Positions 1 to 6,827 of a stretch of DNA of 13,814 nt are shown here, piece after piece. The notes below the pieces were generated by a model. The model saw only the letters and a list, made by a program, of their open reading frames with translations, was not told the DNA's origin and did no database searches. How positions within the stretch are numbered: position 1 is the first letter of the stretch; each line of letters begins with the position of its first letter. Source of the stretch: an uncultured Burkholderiales bacterium (GTDB taxonomy: Bacteria; Pseudomonadota; Gammaproteobacteria; Burkholderiales; Burkholderiaceae_C); the NCBI GenBank assembly GCA_903856875.1, contig CAIODE010000538.1, positions 1-13,814 on the forward strand, in the 5' to 3' direction. A program made the position numbers and the translations under genes.

Positions 1-587
1 GCCCAAGTTTTGCGAAGATAAGCAATGTCCTCACCTAACTCTGCATCGCTGGAATCTTCTGCATTGGTACGCAATATAAATCCGCCCCCTTGTGTACCGA
101 CCAAATTTTGCAAACGCGCTCTTAATGCGTCGCGCTGATCTGAAGGAATTTTTTGTGACACGCCAATGTGGTCGTCTTGCGGCAAAAAGACCAAATGACG
201 TCCTGCAATGCTGATTTGGGTTGAAAGCCTAGCGCCCTTGGTACCGATGGGATCCTTGACCACTTGCACCATCAAGGCTTGGCCTTCAAACACTTGCTTC
301 TCAATAGGAACCAAAGTCTGGCTGCTGCGTGCGACTTGAGGCGGCTCGCCCTCAGGCTGTCTTTGCCAAACATCTGCGACGTGTAAAAAAGCTGCTCGCT
401 CTAGGCCAATGTCAATGAAGGCCGACTGCATGCCAGGCAACACGCGGGCCACTTTTCCGAGATAAATGTTGCTGACCAAGCCACGTTCCAAGGAACGCTC
501 CACATGCAACTCTTGAACCGCGCCCTGCTCCACAACCGCGACGCGTGTTTCTTGAGGCGACCAATTGATCAAAATATCTTGCTGCAT
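1..587 (-). CDS. rng: Ribonuclease G, N-terminal part (cut by left window edge)
   Basis: RNase G is an endoribonuclease of the RNase E/G family acting in 16S rRNA 5'-end maturation and mRNA turnover in the cytoplasm. I translated the minus strand from the ATG at 587-585; the frame stays open to base 1, giving 195 complete codons. The protein begins MQQDILINWSPQETRVAVVE and continues with ELHVER, the family's RGLVSNIYLGKV stretch, VLPGMQSAFIDIGLERAAFLH, and later DPIGTKGARLST. These match the N-terminal RNase H-like and S1 RNA-binding part of RNase G/E. The catalytic Asp residues and the zinc-link cysteines would lie beyond the left edge. No strong Shine-Dalgarno sequence precedes the start. 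This is a housekeeping gene and probably marks the border of the catabolic locus. Family identity is clear; the choice of RNase G over E rests on the short N-terminus and the family sequence. Confidence 0.9.
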   Translation of the reverse strand, partial: MQQDILINWSPQETRVAVVEQGAVQELHVERSLERGLVSNIYLGKVARVLPGMQSAFIDIGLERAAFLHVADVWQRQPEGEPPQVARSSQTLVPIEKQVFEGQALMVQVVKDPIGTKGARLSTQISIAGRHLVFLPQDDHIGVSQKIPSDQRDALRARLQNLVGTQGGGFILRTNAEDSSDAELGEDIAYLRKTW

Positions 588-651
588 GCGCTCAGTTTCT
601 CAATTACTGCTTTGGAAAAAATAACAGGCCATGAGGCACATTGTTTCATGT

Positions 652-666
652 GCAGGCAAGGCCTGC
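652..666 (-). terminator. GC-rich hairpin between the cytochrome gene and rng
   Basis: GCAGGC, a 3-base loop and GCCTGC form a perfect 6-bp GC-rich stem, about 40 bases past the cytochrome stop on the minus strand and about 65 bases before the rng start. No U-run follows in either direction. It may end or attenuate transcription running from the catabolic operon into rng, or it may be part of the rng leader. Function is inferred from position only. Confidence 0.3.
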
Positions 667-689
667 CTTGGGGGAAATCAGTCGTTCAA

Positions 690-714
690 TGAATTGAAAA
701 TCCCACTCAATTCA
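690..714 (-). terminator. Inverted repeat at the cytochrome gene stop; weak terminator candidate
   Basis: TGAATTGA (690-697) and TCAATTCA (707-714) form a perfect 8-bp stem around a 9-base loop. The stop codon of the cytochrome gene (707-709) lies in one arm. The stem is AT-rich and no clean T-tract follows in the minus direction, so it is a poor intrinsic terminator by itself. It could protect the 3' end of the mRNA or act with the second hairpin at 652-666. Confidence 0.3.
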
Positions 715-1057
715 ACAAAGGTAAAGTTTTGTAGTCAGGGCCCTTGGGAATTGACTTCAGGTAGGCGTGAATATCGCTCAAATCTTGATTAGAAAGAATC
801 TTTTCGCTGTAAGGCGGCATGGGGCCGTTGGTATGGCGCACAAAGGCTTGGAAATATTCGATGGGTTTTGTATCTGGCGCAAGCTTGGCACCTGCAATGC
901 CGCCCTGCCCCACAAAGCCATGGCACTGCCAGCAGCCATTTTTGACATAAGCTTGCTTGCCTTTTTCTGCTGATGTGTTCGAAGTCTGAGCCAGTGTGAT
1001 GCCCGAAAATGCCAACAAGGACAGTCCCGCGATGATCTTGATTTGATGTAATTTCAT
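707..1057 (-). CDS. Secreted mono-haem c-type cytochrome
   Basis: A 116-residue class I-like cytochrome c, predicted to carry electrons in the periplasm. Residues 1-23 are a Sec signal peptide: a basic start, a hydrophobic core near residues 8-20, and likely cleavage after TLA. The haem-binding CWQCH lies at 42-46 (Cys42 and Cys45 thioethers, His46 axial ligand). GPMPPY at 78-83 places Met80 as the likely second axial ligand. An AAGGAG ribosome site lies just upstream of the ATG. It starts 15 bases after the stop of the Tat-signal ThDP enzyme, so the two are almost certainly cotranscribed, and it is the last gene of the minus arm. The spacing suggests it accepts electrons from that enzyme or from another periplasmic step; this is inference. 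No second haem motif is present. Confidence 0.9.
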   Translation of the reverse strand: MKLHQIKIIAGLSLLAFSGITLAQTSNTSAEKGKQAYVKNGCWQCHGFVGQGGIAGAKLAPDTKPIEYFQAFVRHTNGPMPPYSEKILSNQDLSDIHAYLKSIPKGPDYKTLPLLN

Positions 1058-1072
1058 AAGAGTCTCCTTGGA

Positions 1073-3073
1073 TCAGCGGGGTTGAGTCCACACATTCAAC
1101 AAGGCAGGATGGCCAGACTTGACCACCGCCACAGCTTCTTTCAATGCAGATGCCAATTGAGCCGGATCTTTGATCGGACCCTTGGCCCACCAGCCCATCG
1201 ACTTGGCCAGCTCGTGGTATTGAATATCAGGATTTTCAATACTTGTTCCTACAGGTCCCATGTCGCCGTCAAGATTGACTTTGCGGTTTCTAAAATTGGC
1301 CAAGCGTTGAACGTGCATGACCTCTTGGTGATAGCCGCGGTTGTTGTGCATCACGGATAACAAAGGGATTTTGTGTTTTGCAGCGGTCCACAGCACGCCA
1401 GGTGCAAACATCAAATCGCCATCCGATTGAATGCTGACTGAGAACCGACCCAAATCGCGGTTGGCCAGTGCAGCGCCCATAGAAGCTGGTGCGCCATAGC
1501 CCACACCATAACCGCCCGAGCGACCTAGCCACTGGTGGTGTTTTTCCATGGGCCATAAACGTGTGGGCCAATTGCTCACATTGCCTTCTGAAGCGACCAA
1601 GGCCCAATCTTCATTTTTAACGGCTGCAAAGGTCTCCATCACCAAACGCGCCGTGCTGATGGGGCTCTCATTCCATCCCAAGGCAGCGGCAGTGCGGGTG
1701 CGAACTTTATCTTCTTCATACGCCTTGCGCTGCAATTCGCCTCGCTTGGCTATGATGTCTTTTTTATCGGCGGGCATTGCAGAGCGAACCGCTTCAATCA
1801 AAGATGGCAAGGTGGTTTGCGCGTCGGCAGCCATTTGCACATCAACCACCTGGAAGCGTTGGAAGTCTTGGTAATTCGACTTCGTTAAGAGATCGACAGA
1901 GTTGATGCTGATGAGTTTGGTTTGTGGTTTGATGCGTGAAGCATTGGTTCCGTGACCGTCATTGGAGTTGTTGTCGGTATAGGCATTGACCGTGGCCCAG
2001 AAGTCTGAAAGCTCCAAACCAATGATCACATCTGCATTGGCAGTGGCTGTTGCAGGTGCACTCAAATAATGTGTTTTAGGAAAGTTCATGCGACTTCCCT
2101 GATCAATCACCTTGGCCTGTAAAAGCTCTGCCAATTGCACCAACAAACCAACACCTTCGGGGGTTCTGGCGGCGCGATCGACCACGATCACAGGGTTATT
2201 CGCATGGACCAACATCTTGGCAGCTTCTTTCACCGCACCCGAATCGCCTTGTGGCGGTGAAGTTGGAATGTATTTGGGGATGTAAGGCATTTTGCCTTCG
2301 TGCAAATGCACGGGCGCCATTTGCAATGCTGCATCTAAAGAAATTGCCACTGGGCCATAAGGCGGTGTCATGGCAATTTTGTAAGCACGTACAAATGACT
2401 GCGAAAAGTGTTGCAGTGAAACTGGCGTGTCATCCCATTTTGTGTAGTCACGCACCATGGCATTGATGTCTTGCGCGGCATGGAAGGTGGGCACACCTGG
2501 TGGCCGATAAGCTGCGTCCATGTCGTTTCCGCCCACCACAATGACAGGCACCCGGTCACACCAAGCGTTGTAAATGGCCATGGAGGCATGTTGCAAACCC
2601 ACAGTGCCGTGACACAGGGTTAACAGGGGTTTACCAGAGGCCTTGAAATAACCATGCCCCATGGCCACTGCGGACTCTTCGTGCATGCAGGTTAGAAATT
2701 CGGGTTTGGTGTTGCCACCATAGTCAATCAGCGACTCATGCAATGCTCTGAAACTTGAAGCGCAATTGGAAGGCAAGTATTTAATGTCAAGCGACTTGAT
2801 CACGTCCACCATAAAGTCTGAACCTGGCATGCCTTGACCGTGGCCAAGATCGGGGGGGATGCCGGTTTCAGCCTGAGCGCCTTTTGCTGAAGGGGGCAAC
2901 GCGGAAGGTTTTGCAGGTTCTGCGGCATGCGCCGATGAAGTGGCAAGAGAAGCCGCGGCACTGGCTGCAACAGCACCAGAGGCCAATACGCCGCCTAAAA
3001 AACCGCGTCGTGCCAAAGGCACATCTGTAGATCGAGATTCAGGTGAATGTCCCTGTTGCTTTGGTTCTGTCAT
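1073..3073 (-). CDS. Tat-exported thiamine diphosphate-dependent enzyme (acetolactate synthase/benzoylformate decarboxylase-like)
   Basis: A 666-residue protein of the ThDP-enzyme superfamily, which cleaves or forms C-C bonds next to a carbonyl, typically on 2-oxo acids. The N-terminus has a twin-arginine signal: ARRGFLGG at 21-28, an Ala/Ser-rich hydrophobic stretch, and an AHA cleavage site near residue 50, so the folded enzyme should reach the periplasm. The usual three domains follow. The PYR domain (about 85-250) has HEESAVAMGHGY with the presumed catalytic Glu132. A central domain spans about 275-430. The PP domain (about 470-640) has SDGDL at 550-554 and HNN at 576-578, the Mg-ThDP motif; the first Gly of the usual GDG is Ser. 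The ATG at 3073 is chosen because GAGGAG sits 7 bases upstream; an in-frame TTG at 3088 lacks such a site. The gene is followed 15 bases later by a cytochrome c. Substrate and reaction (decarboxylase, lyase or oxidase) cannot be told from sequence. Confidence 0.88.
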   Translation of the reverse strand: MTEPKQQGHSPESRSTDVPLARRGFLGGVLASGAVAASAAASLATSSAHAAEPAKPSALPPSAKGAQAETGIPPDLGHGQGMPGSDFMVDVIKSLDIKYLPSNCASSFRALHESLIDYGGNTKPEFLTCMHEESAVAMGHGYFKASGKPLLTLCHGTVGLQHASMAIYNAWCDRVPVIVVGGNDMDAAYRPPGVPTFHAAQDINAMVRDYTKWDDTPVSLQHFSQSFVRAYKIAMTPPYGPVAISLDAALQMAPVHLHEGKMPYIPKYIPTSPPQGDSGAVKEAAKMLVHANNPVIVVDRAARTPEGVGLLVQLAELLQAKVIDQGSRMNFPKTHYLSAPATATANADVIIGLELSDFWATVNAYTDNNSNDGHGTNASRIKPQTKLISINSVDLLTKSNYQDFQRFQVVDVQMAADAQTTLPSLIEAVRSAMPADKKDIIAKRGELQRKAYEEDKVRTRTAAALGWNESPISTARLVMETFAAVKNEDWALVASEGNVSNWPTRLWPMEKHHQWLGRSGGYGVGYGAPASMGAALANRDLGRFSVSIQSDGDLMFAPGVLWTAAKHKIPLLSVMHNNRGYHQEVMHVQRLANFRNRKVNLDGDMGPVGTSIENPDIQYHELAKSMGWWAKGPIKDPAQLASALKEAVAVVKSGHPALLNVWTQPR

Positions 3074-3080
3074 CTTTGTG

Positions 3081-3086
3081 CTCCTC
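3081..3086 (-). promoter_or_regulatory. Ribosome binding site fixing the start of the Tat ThDP enzyme
   Basis: GAGGAG on the minus strand lies 7 bases before the ATG at 3073. It overlaps the codons just after the alternative TTG at 3088, so it can serve only the ATG. This gives a protein beginning MTEPKQQGH, with the twin arginines at residues 22-23, a normal place for a Tat signal. Confidence 0.75.
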
Positions 3087-3108
3087 AAATAGACAGGTTA
3101 AAAATAAA

Positions 3109-3393
3109 TTAACGCAGTGGAATAAAAAACTCAGACATTCTTTTTGGTGGCAAGCCATGAGCGATGGCATCAGCAGCAATGCTGTCCATCATCTCTTGGG
3201 TCACGCCTTCTTTGTGGCTGTAAATTTCCATCCAGGTTTCGATGCCATCTGGCGTGGCTTCCGGTCGTTGCATTAACACTGCACTGAGGCCCGACCACTT
3301 GTGCTTCAGTTGAACTTGAAAGGCTTCGACAAGTGGCCGCCACTGTGCGTGTTCAGCAATGGGCAACTTGTAATAAACAAACAAAGTTTGCAT
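3109..3393 (-). CDS. Small DUF4936-like protein of unknown function
   Basis: A 94-residue soluble protein without signal peptide or membrane segment. It starts MQTLFVYYKL and contains QLKHKWSGLSAVLMQRPE and IETWMEIYSHKEG. A YVYY-like start, an Arg-Pro mid-section and a TWMEIY stretch recall the DUF4936 family of short betaproteobacterial proteins, whose function I do not know. The alternating hydrophobic pattern would suit a small ferredoxin-like (dimeric alpha/beta barrel) fold, but that is inference. It lies 34 bases after ubiX and 35 bases before the ThDP gene in the same direction, so it is probably part of the operon. It could be a subunit or helper of a neighbouring enzyme, or an unrelated gene caught in the operon. 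No strong ribosome site is visible before its ATG. Confidence 0.75.
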   Translation of the reverse strand: MQTLFVYYKLPIAEHAQWRPLVEAFQVQLKHKWSGLSAVLMQRPEATPDGIETWMEIYSHKEGVTQEMMDSIAADAIAHGLPPKRMSEFFIPLR

Positions 3394-3427
3394 GGTGTGT
3401 TATTGGCTGTGAATGATGTGCTGTAGC

Positions 3428-4027
3428 TTAGCTGTCTTGCCCCATACCAGCCCAACGTTTGACTAAATCTGTCTCGATGTCAAACAAATCAAGGCAGCGA
3501 CCCACCGTGTGGTTCACCATGTCATCAATGGATTGAGGGCGCGCATAAAGAGCCGGCACAGGAGGCATCAAAATGGCACCATTTTCAGAGGCTTGCAACA
3601 TGGTGCGAAGGTGTCCGCTGTGAAGCGGCGTTTCGCGAATCATTAGGACAAGTCTTCGGCGCTCTTTAAGCACCACATCGGCAGCTCTGGAGAGCAAGCC
3701 ACTGGTCATGCCGTAGGCTATTTCAGACAAAGATTTAATGGAACAAGGGGCAACCACCATGCCCATGGTCTTGAAAGAACCAGAGGCAATGCTTGCACCA
3801 ATATTTTTAGCACTGTGAACTTCGCTGGCCAGCGCTTCCACTTCTTTCACACTCAGGTCCAACTCTGTGGACAACGTCATGCGCGCTGATTCGCTCATGA
3901 CCAAATGGGTTTCGATGTCTGAGTTCTGCAAGACTTGAAGAATACGAACGCCGTAAACAATGCCTGAAGCACCACTGATACCCACAATCAATCGCCGCGG
4001 GAGGTTAGAAGAACTAGAAGTGCTCAT
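3428..4027 (-). CDS. ubiX: UbiX-family flavin prenyltransferase
   Basis: This enzyme joins a dimethylallyl group to reduced FMN, making the prenylated FMN cofactor used by UbiD-family decarboxylases. The 199 residues cover the whole family length plus a short Ser-rich N-terminus. Visible motifs are VGISGASGIVYG (15-26, the FMN-binding Gly/Ser loop), ASGSF (81-85), APCSIKSLSEIAYG (93-106), an Arg-rich KERRR (121-125), RETPLH (131-136) and Y161 with RP (163-164), which are typical of UbiX/Pad1. It starts 30 bases after the ubiD-like gene. The adjacency suggests a cofactor maker dedicated to that decarboxylase, although UbiX proteins are often interchangeable between pathways. It could instead be the housekeeping ubiquinone copy; the catabolic setting makes this less likely. 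The upstream CAGG is only a weak ribosome site, so translational coupling is plausible. Confidence 0.93.
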   Translation of the reverse strand: MSTSSSSNLPRRLIVGISGASGIVYGVRILQVLQNSDIETHLVMSESARMTLSTELDLSVKEVEALASEVHSAKNIGASIASGSFKTMGMVVAPCSIKSLSEIAYGMTSGLLSRAADVVLKERRRLVLMIRETPLHSGHLRTMLQASENGAILMPPVPALYARPQSIDDMVNHTVGRCLDLFDIETDLVKRWAGMGQDS

Positions 4028-4057
4028 TAAATTGCCTGTTTCGTCATGTAGTTTTGA

Positions 4058-5692
4058 TCAGCCCGCTTCATCTGGCCTGAATTTAGATTCGGCTTTCACA
4101 TCGTTACGTTGCTGCAATAGACTGATCTTGCCATTTTCCAAGTAACGGCCCGTGGCTGCCCGCGCTGCAGCCTCGTCCCATTGGGGCAGCCAGTCGCCTA
4201 GGGAGTAACCAAACCAAGGCGCTTGGGGTCTGAGTTTAGGCAAGCCAAGCTCTTCCCAAATGGCTTTCGAACGCTCCATGAAGTCTTTGGTAGGCAAGGC
4301 CAAGGGCGGCATATCGCCTTTCATGGTGGCGTCCATGAGCAGGGTGGAGTCTTCCTCGCCATCATTTTCTCGCTTGGGACCGTGACCTTGACCACGATGG
4401 TCTAGGGTTCTGACATCTGCCGTTGGATTCATGCGGTATGCCATGGCCCATAACAAGGCGTCTGCATTGTCAGGATCAATGTCGTCATTCACTGCAATCA
4501 CAATCTTGCCGCAATCGCCCTTGAAAAAGGCCGCACCATACAGAGCACGCCAAATTTCTGTTTTAGGGGTTGTCTTTTCAAAAGTGACAATGGTGACACG
4601 CAACAAACCCGTTAAAGGTTCATGCAAAGAAACCTTTTTAACGCCGCGAATGCCCAATGAAGTTCTCAAATGCGCCAAGAACAAGGGCTCATACGCCACT
4701 CGCTTGATGACACTTGATTCGCTAGGGGCCACCTGGCTGATGTAAGAAGGAATGACAGGCTTGAAGCGATGCGTAATGGCCGTGATCTTCATGGGCAAAT
4801 TGAATTCTTCCAAAGCCACATGGCCATGCGATTCACCAAAGGGCGCCTCGGGTTCAAGCATGTCTAAATCAATTTGACCTTCAATCACAATTTCAGCTTG
4901 TGCAGGGACACGCAAGTTGACCGTTCGGGCTTGCGTCACCTGAATGGGCACGCCCGCCAAACCGCCCGCCACATCAAACTCATCCATGCCAATCGGCAAT
5001 TTTTGAGGGCCCATGAAAGCCACATAAGGGGGGCATCCCAAAACAACGGCACACGGCATCGTTTTGTGACCGGCTTTCTTCCAAGCTTGGTAATGCAAAT
5101 AACCGCCAGCACCGCCCACTCGCGTAGCCATGCGAACGACCATTCGATCGGAGGCTTTTAAAGCACAACGGTAGGTGCCCATGTTTTGCACGCCTGTTTC
5201 AGGATCTACCGTGATGACGTTGGTGGCTGTGAGCGTTGGGGCACTGTCAAATCCTGGCGTCGAAATAGGTATGGGCAACATGTCAAGACCTTTGCCTTCG
5301 CCTTGAAGGTCTGCACCTTCATGAACCACTTCTTGGCATTCAGCCTTGTCTACCATTTGAGGCGCAATGGGGTTTGCAATGGCGCGATCCCAACGGGCCT
5401 GAATTTCTTCAACCGATGAACCCATGCCCACGCTGTAAATTTCACGATTGGCAGCCAATGCACCTACAACCACCGGTATGTCGTATTTGCGGCCTTGTGC
5501 ATTGACGATGTTGGTAAACAAAAAAGCTTTTCGCTCGGCCTCATCCATACCGCCCACAAATTGCCAACGAACCAAAGGATGCAGCTCGGAATCCTTGTCG
5601 ATAGGTCGATCGATCACTTGCAACAAACCACGTTGTTTCAAGGTCTGTAAATGATCGTGAAGATCTGGGTAACCGGTTTTTGTTTGACTCAT
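4058..5692 (-). CDS. UbiD-family prenyl-FMN-dependent (de)carboxylase
   Basis: UbiD enzymes reversibly decarboxylate aromatic, heteroaromatic or alpha,beta-unsaturated acids in the cytoplasm with prenylated FMN, Mn2+ and K+. The protein is 544 residues, somewhat longer than E. coli UbiD (about 497). VQNMGTYR at 168-175 supplies the metal-ligand Asn170 and the catalytic Arg175. PEAPFGESHG at 281-290 gives Glu282 and Glu287. Together these match the Arg-Glu-Glu triad of Aspergillus Fdc1 (R173, E277, E282). His200 in GGYLHY is the likely second metal ligand. The C-terminal part (PWFGYSLGDWLPQWDEAAARA) is intact. It lies 30 bases ahead of ubiX. A role in ubiquinone synthesis is possible but unlikely, given the LysR regulator and the Mo hydroxylase alongside. 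Substrate is not readable; HmfF, HudA or phenolic-acid type substrates are all possible. Confidence 0.92.
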   Translation of the reverse strand: MSQTKTGYPDLHDHLQTLKQRGLLQVIDRPIDKDSELHPLVRWQFVGGMDEAERKAFLFTNIVNAQGRKYDIPVVVGALAANREIYSVGMGSSVEEIQARWDRAIANPIAPQMVDKAECQEVVHEGADLQGEGKGLDMLPIPISTPGFDSAPTLTATNVITVDPETGVQNMGTYRCALKASDRMVVRMATRVGGAGGYLHYQAWKKAGHKTMPCAVVLGCPPYVAFMGPQKLPIGMDEFDVAGGLAGVPIQVTQARTVNLRVPAQAEIVIEGQIDLDMLEPEAPFGESHGHVALEEFNLPMKITAITHRFKPVIPSYISQVAPSESSVIKRVAYEPLFLAHLRTSLGIRGVKKVSLHEPLTGLLRVTIVTFEKTTPKTEIWRALYGAAFFKGDCGKIVIAVNDDIDPDNADALLWAMAYRMNPTADVRTLDHRGQGHGPKRENDGEEDSTLLMDATMKGDMPPLALPTKDFMERSKAIWEELGLPKLRPQAPWFGYSLGDWLPQWDEAAARAATGRYLENGKISLLQQRNDVKAESKFRPDEAG

Positions 5693-5719
5693 GACTGCAT
5701 ATTGAATTGGATGCGTTGA

Positions 5720-5749
5720 TGATGCACGCTTAAAAGTTCACATGCATCA
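5720..5749. promoter_or_regulatory. Inverted repeat upstream of the ubiD-like gene
   Basis: TGATGCA (5720-5726) and TGCATCA (5743-5749) are perfect 7-base inverted arms separated by 16 bases, with centres 23 bases apart (about two helical turns). They lie in the 82-base gap between lysR and the ubiD-like gene, 28 bases before the ubiD ATG. The geometry suits a dimeric regulator binding one face of the DNA, which would give ubiD a promoter separate from lysR. The identity of the protein that binds is unknown. Confidence 0.4.
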
Positions 5750-5774
5750 GACATAACCCGAAAAATACTCACAC

Positions 5775-6716
5775 TTAAGAAGGCGTAGCAGGTGTCCAAC
5801 CCATGCCAGCCGAGAGTTGATCGATCGATTGCTCGGTGTCTTGCCCTTCTTTCAGCAACCATTCACAGAAGCCTTCAATGACCGGGCTTTCTTGTGAACT
5901 GAGTGGTGCATTGGCGTAGTAGCGTCGCTGCCTTGCTGCCAACAATCCAAAGGGAGCGCACATTTTTCCTGCAATGATGTCATCTGCCACCAGAAACAAT
6001 GGGACAAGGACAATGCCCAAACCTTCTGCAGCAGCCTGCAAAGCGAAATACATTTGCTCAAATTGCAAGCTATGCGATACACGCAAGTCGGCTTGTCCAG
6101 CCATTGGCAACCACTCTGACCATGCCATGGGCTCGGTGTCATAACTGATAAGCGTGTGATCGGACAGCGCCTTGGGGCTGTCTAATTGGCCGTTTTCCAT
6201 TAAATCTGGGTGGCAAACCGGCACGATGGTTTCCGTCATGAAGGGGACAGAGAGCATGCCTGGAATGGGTTGATGAGAGCCACGGATAGCAACGTCATAA
6301 ATACGGTCTTCAAAATTAACGGGGGCCGTGGAGGTTGTTAATTTAACCTCCACGCCGCCTCTTCGCCTTTGAAAAGCAGAAATTCGGGGAATGAGCCACC
6401 GCATGGTGAAGGTGGGCGGTGCACTGATTCGCAACGCGGTGGGCTCAGTCTGCTCCAATAACTGCATGGAGGTGACGGCGATGCGGTCCAATGCAGGCGT
6501 GACAGCAGCCAGGAAAGTTCTGCCGGCATCTGTGAGGCTCAATTGGGATTGAGCACGATTGAACAAGCTAGTTCCCAACCAGGTTTCAAGGGTTGCGACC
6601 TGTTTACTGACAGCGCCATGCGTGACAAAAAGTTCTTTGGCGGCCTTGGTAAAGCTGACGTGCCGTGCGGCGGCTTCAAAGGCTCTGACCGCATTCAAGG
6701 GTGGAAGTTTTCTCAT
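5775..6716 (-). CDS. LysR-family transcriptional regulator (GcvA-like)
   Basis: A 313-residue DNA-binding regulator, the usual LysR length. The N-terminal winged helix-turn-helix covers about residues 5-65, with the family signature AFEAAARHVSFTKAAKELFV followed by GAVSKQVATLETWLGTSLFNR. The opening MRKLPPLNAVRAFEAAAR is typical of the GcvA subgroup. An effector-binding domain (about 95-300) follows, with LRISAPPTFTMRWLIPR, VAIRGS and AAAEGLGIVLVPLFL. It stands at the junction of the two divergent arms. It is 111 bases from the Mo hydroxylase start and 82 bases ahead of ubiD, so it is the likely regulator of both. LysR proteins typically bind near their own divergent promoter and respond to a pathway metabolite; the effector here is unknown. 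Confidence 0.93.
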   Translation of the reverse strand: MRKLPPLNAVRAFEAAARHVSFTKAAKELFVTHGAVSKQVATLETWLGTSLFNRAQSQLSLTDAGRTFLAAVTPALDRIAVTSMQLLEQTEPTALRISAPPTFTMRWLIPRISAFQRRRGGVEVKLTTSTAPVNFEDRIYDVAIRGSHQPIPGMLSVPFMTETIVPVCHPDLMENGQLDSPKALSDHTLISYDTEPMAWSEWLPMAGQADLRVSHSLQFEQMYFALQAAAEGLGIVLVPLFLVADDIIAGKMCAPFGLLAARQRRYYANAPLSSQESPVIEGFCEWLLKEGQDTEQSIDQLSAGMGWTPATPS

Positions 6717-6751
6717 ACCCCTATCTTACCCAAGCTTTGGATTTCCTGCTC

Positions 6752-6775
6752 AGATGTGAGTTTTACTCGACATCT
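6752..6775. promoter_or_regulatory. Dyad in the divergent lysR/Mo-hydroxylase promoter; candidate LysR operator
   Basis: AGATGTGAGT (6752-6761) and ACTCGACATCT (6765-6775) pair as an inverted repeat of ten bases per arm, with one extra G in the right arm and a TTT centre. It sits in the middle of the 111-base intergenic region that separates lysR from the FAD-subunit gene. LysR-type regulators characteristically bind imperfect dyads in such divergent regions. A second, shorter dyad, CCAA-N3-TTGG, lies at 6730-6740. I see no confident -35/-10 pair. Confidence 0.45.
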
Positions 6776-6827
6776 TTGAAATAAACTGGTTTGCACAGCC
6801 CACAGAATGGGTAGAAACTGACACGAC

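Noticed and set aside
3074..3088. TTG start for the ThDP enzyme, five codons upstream
   Set aside because: The only good ribosome site (GAGGAG, 3081-3086) lies downstream of this TTG and correctly spaced for the ATG at 3073.
4030..4048. Six-codon open frame ending in TAATG at the ubiX start
   Set aside because: It starts ATGACGAAACAG and its stop overlaps the ubiX start region, but it has no ribosome site and is too short to separate from chance.
3428..5692. Housekeeping ubiquinone genes ubiD and ubiX
   Set aside because: The families match, but the UbiD-like protein is longer than E. coli UbiD, and both genes sit in a LysR-controlled cluster with catabolic enzymes. A catabolic role is more likely; a ubiquinone role cannot be fully excluded.
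6776..6808. Sigma-70 promoter with TTGAAA and CAGAAT before the FAD-subunit gene
   Set aside because: The spacing between the two hexamers is about 21 bases and the -10 match is weak, so I do not call it a promoter.
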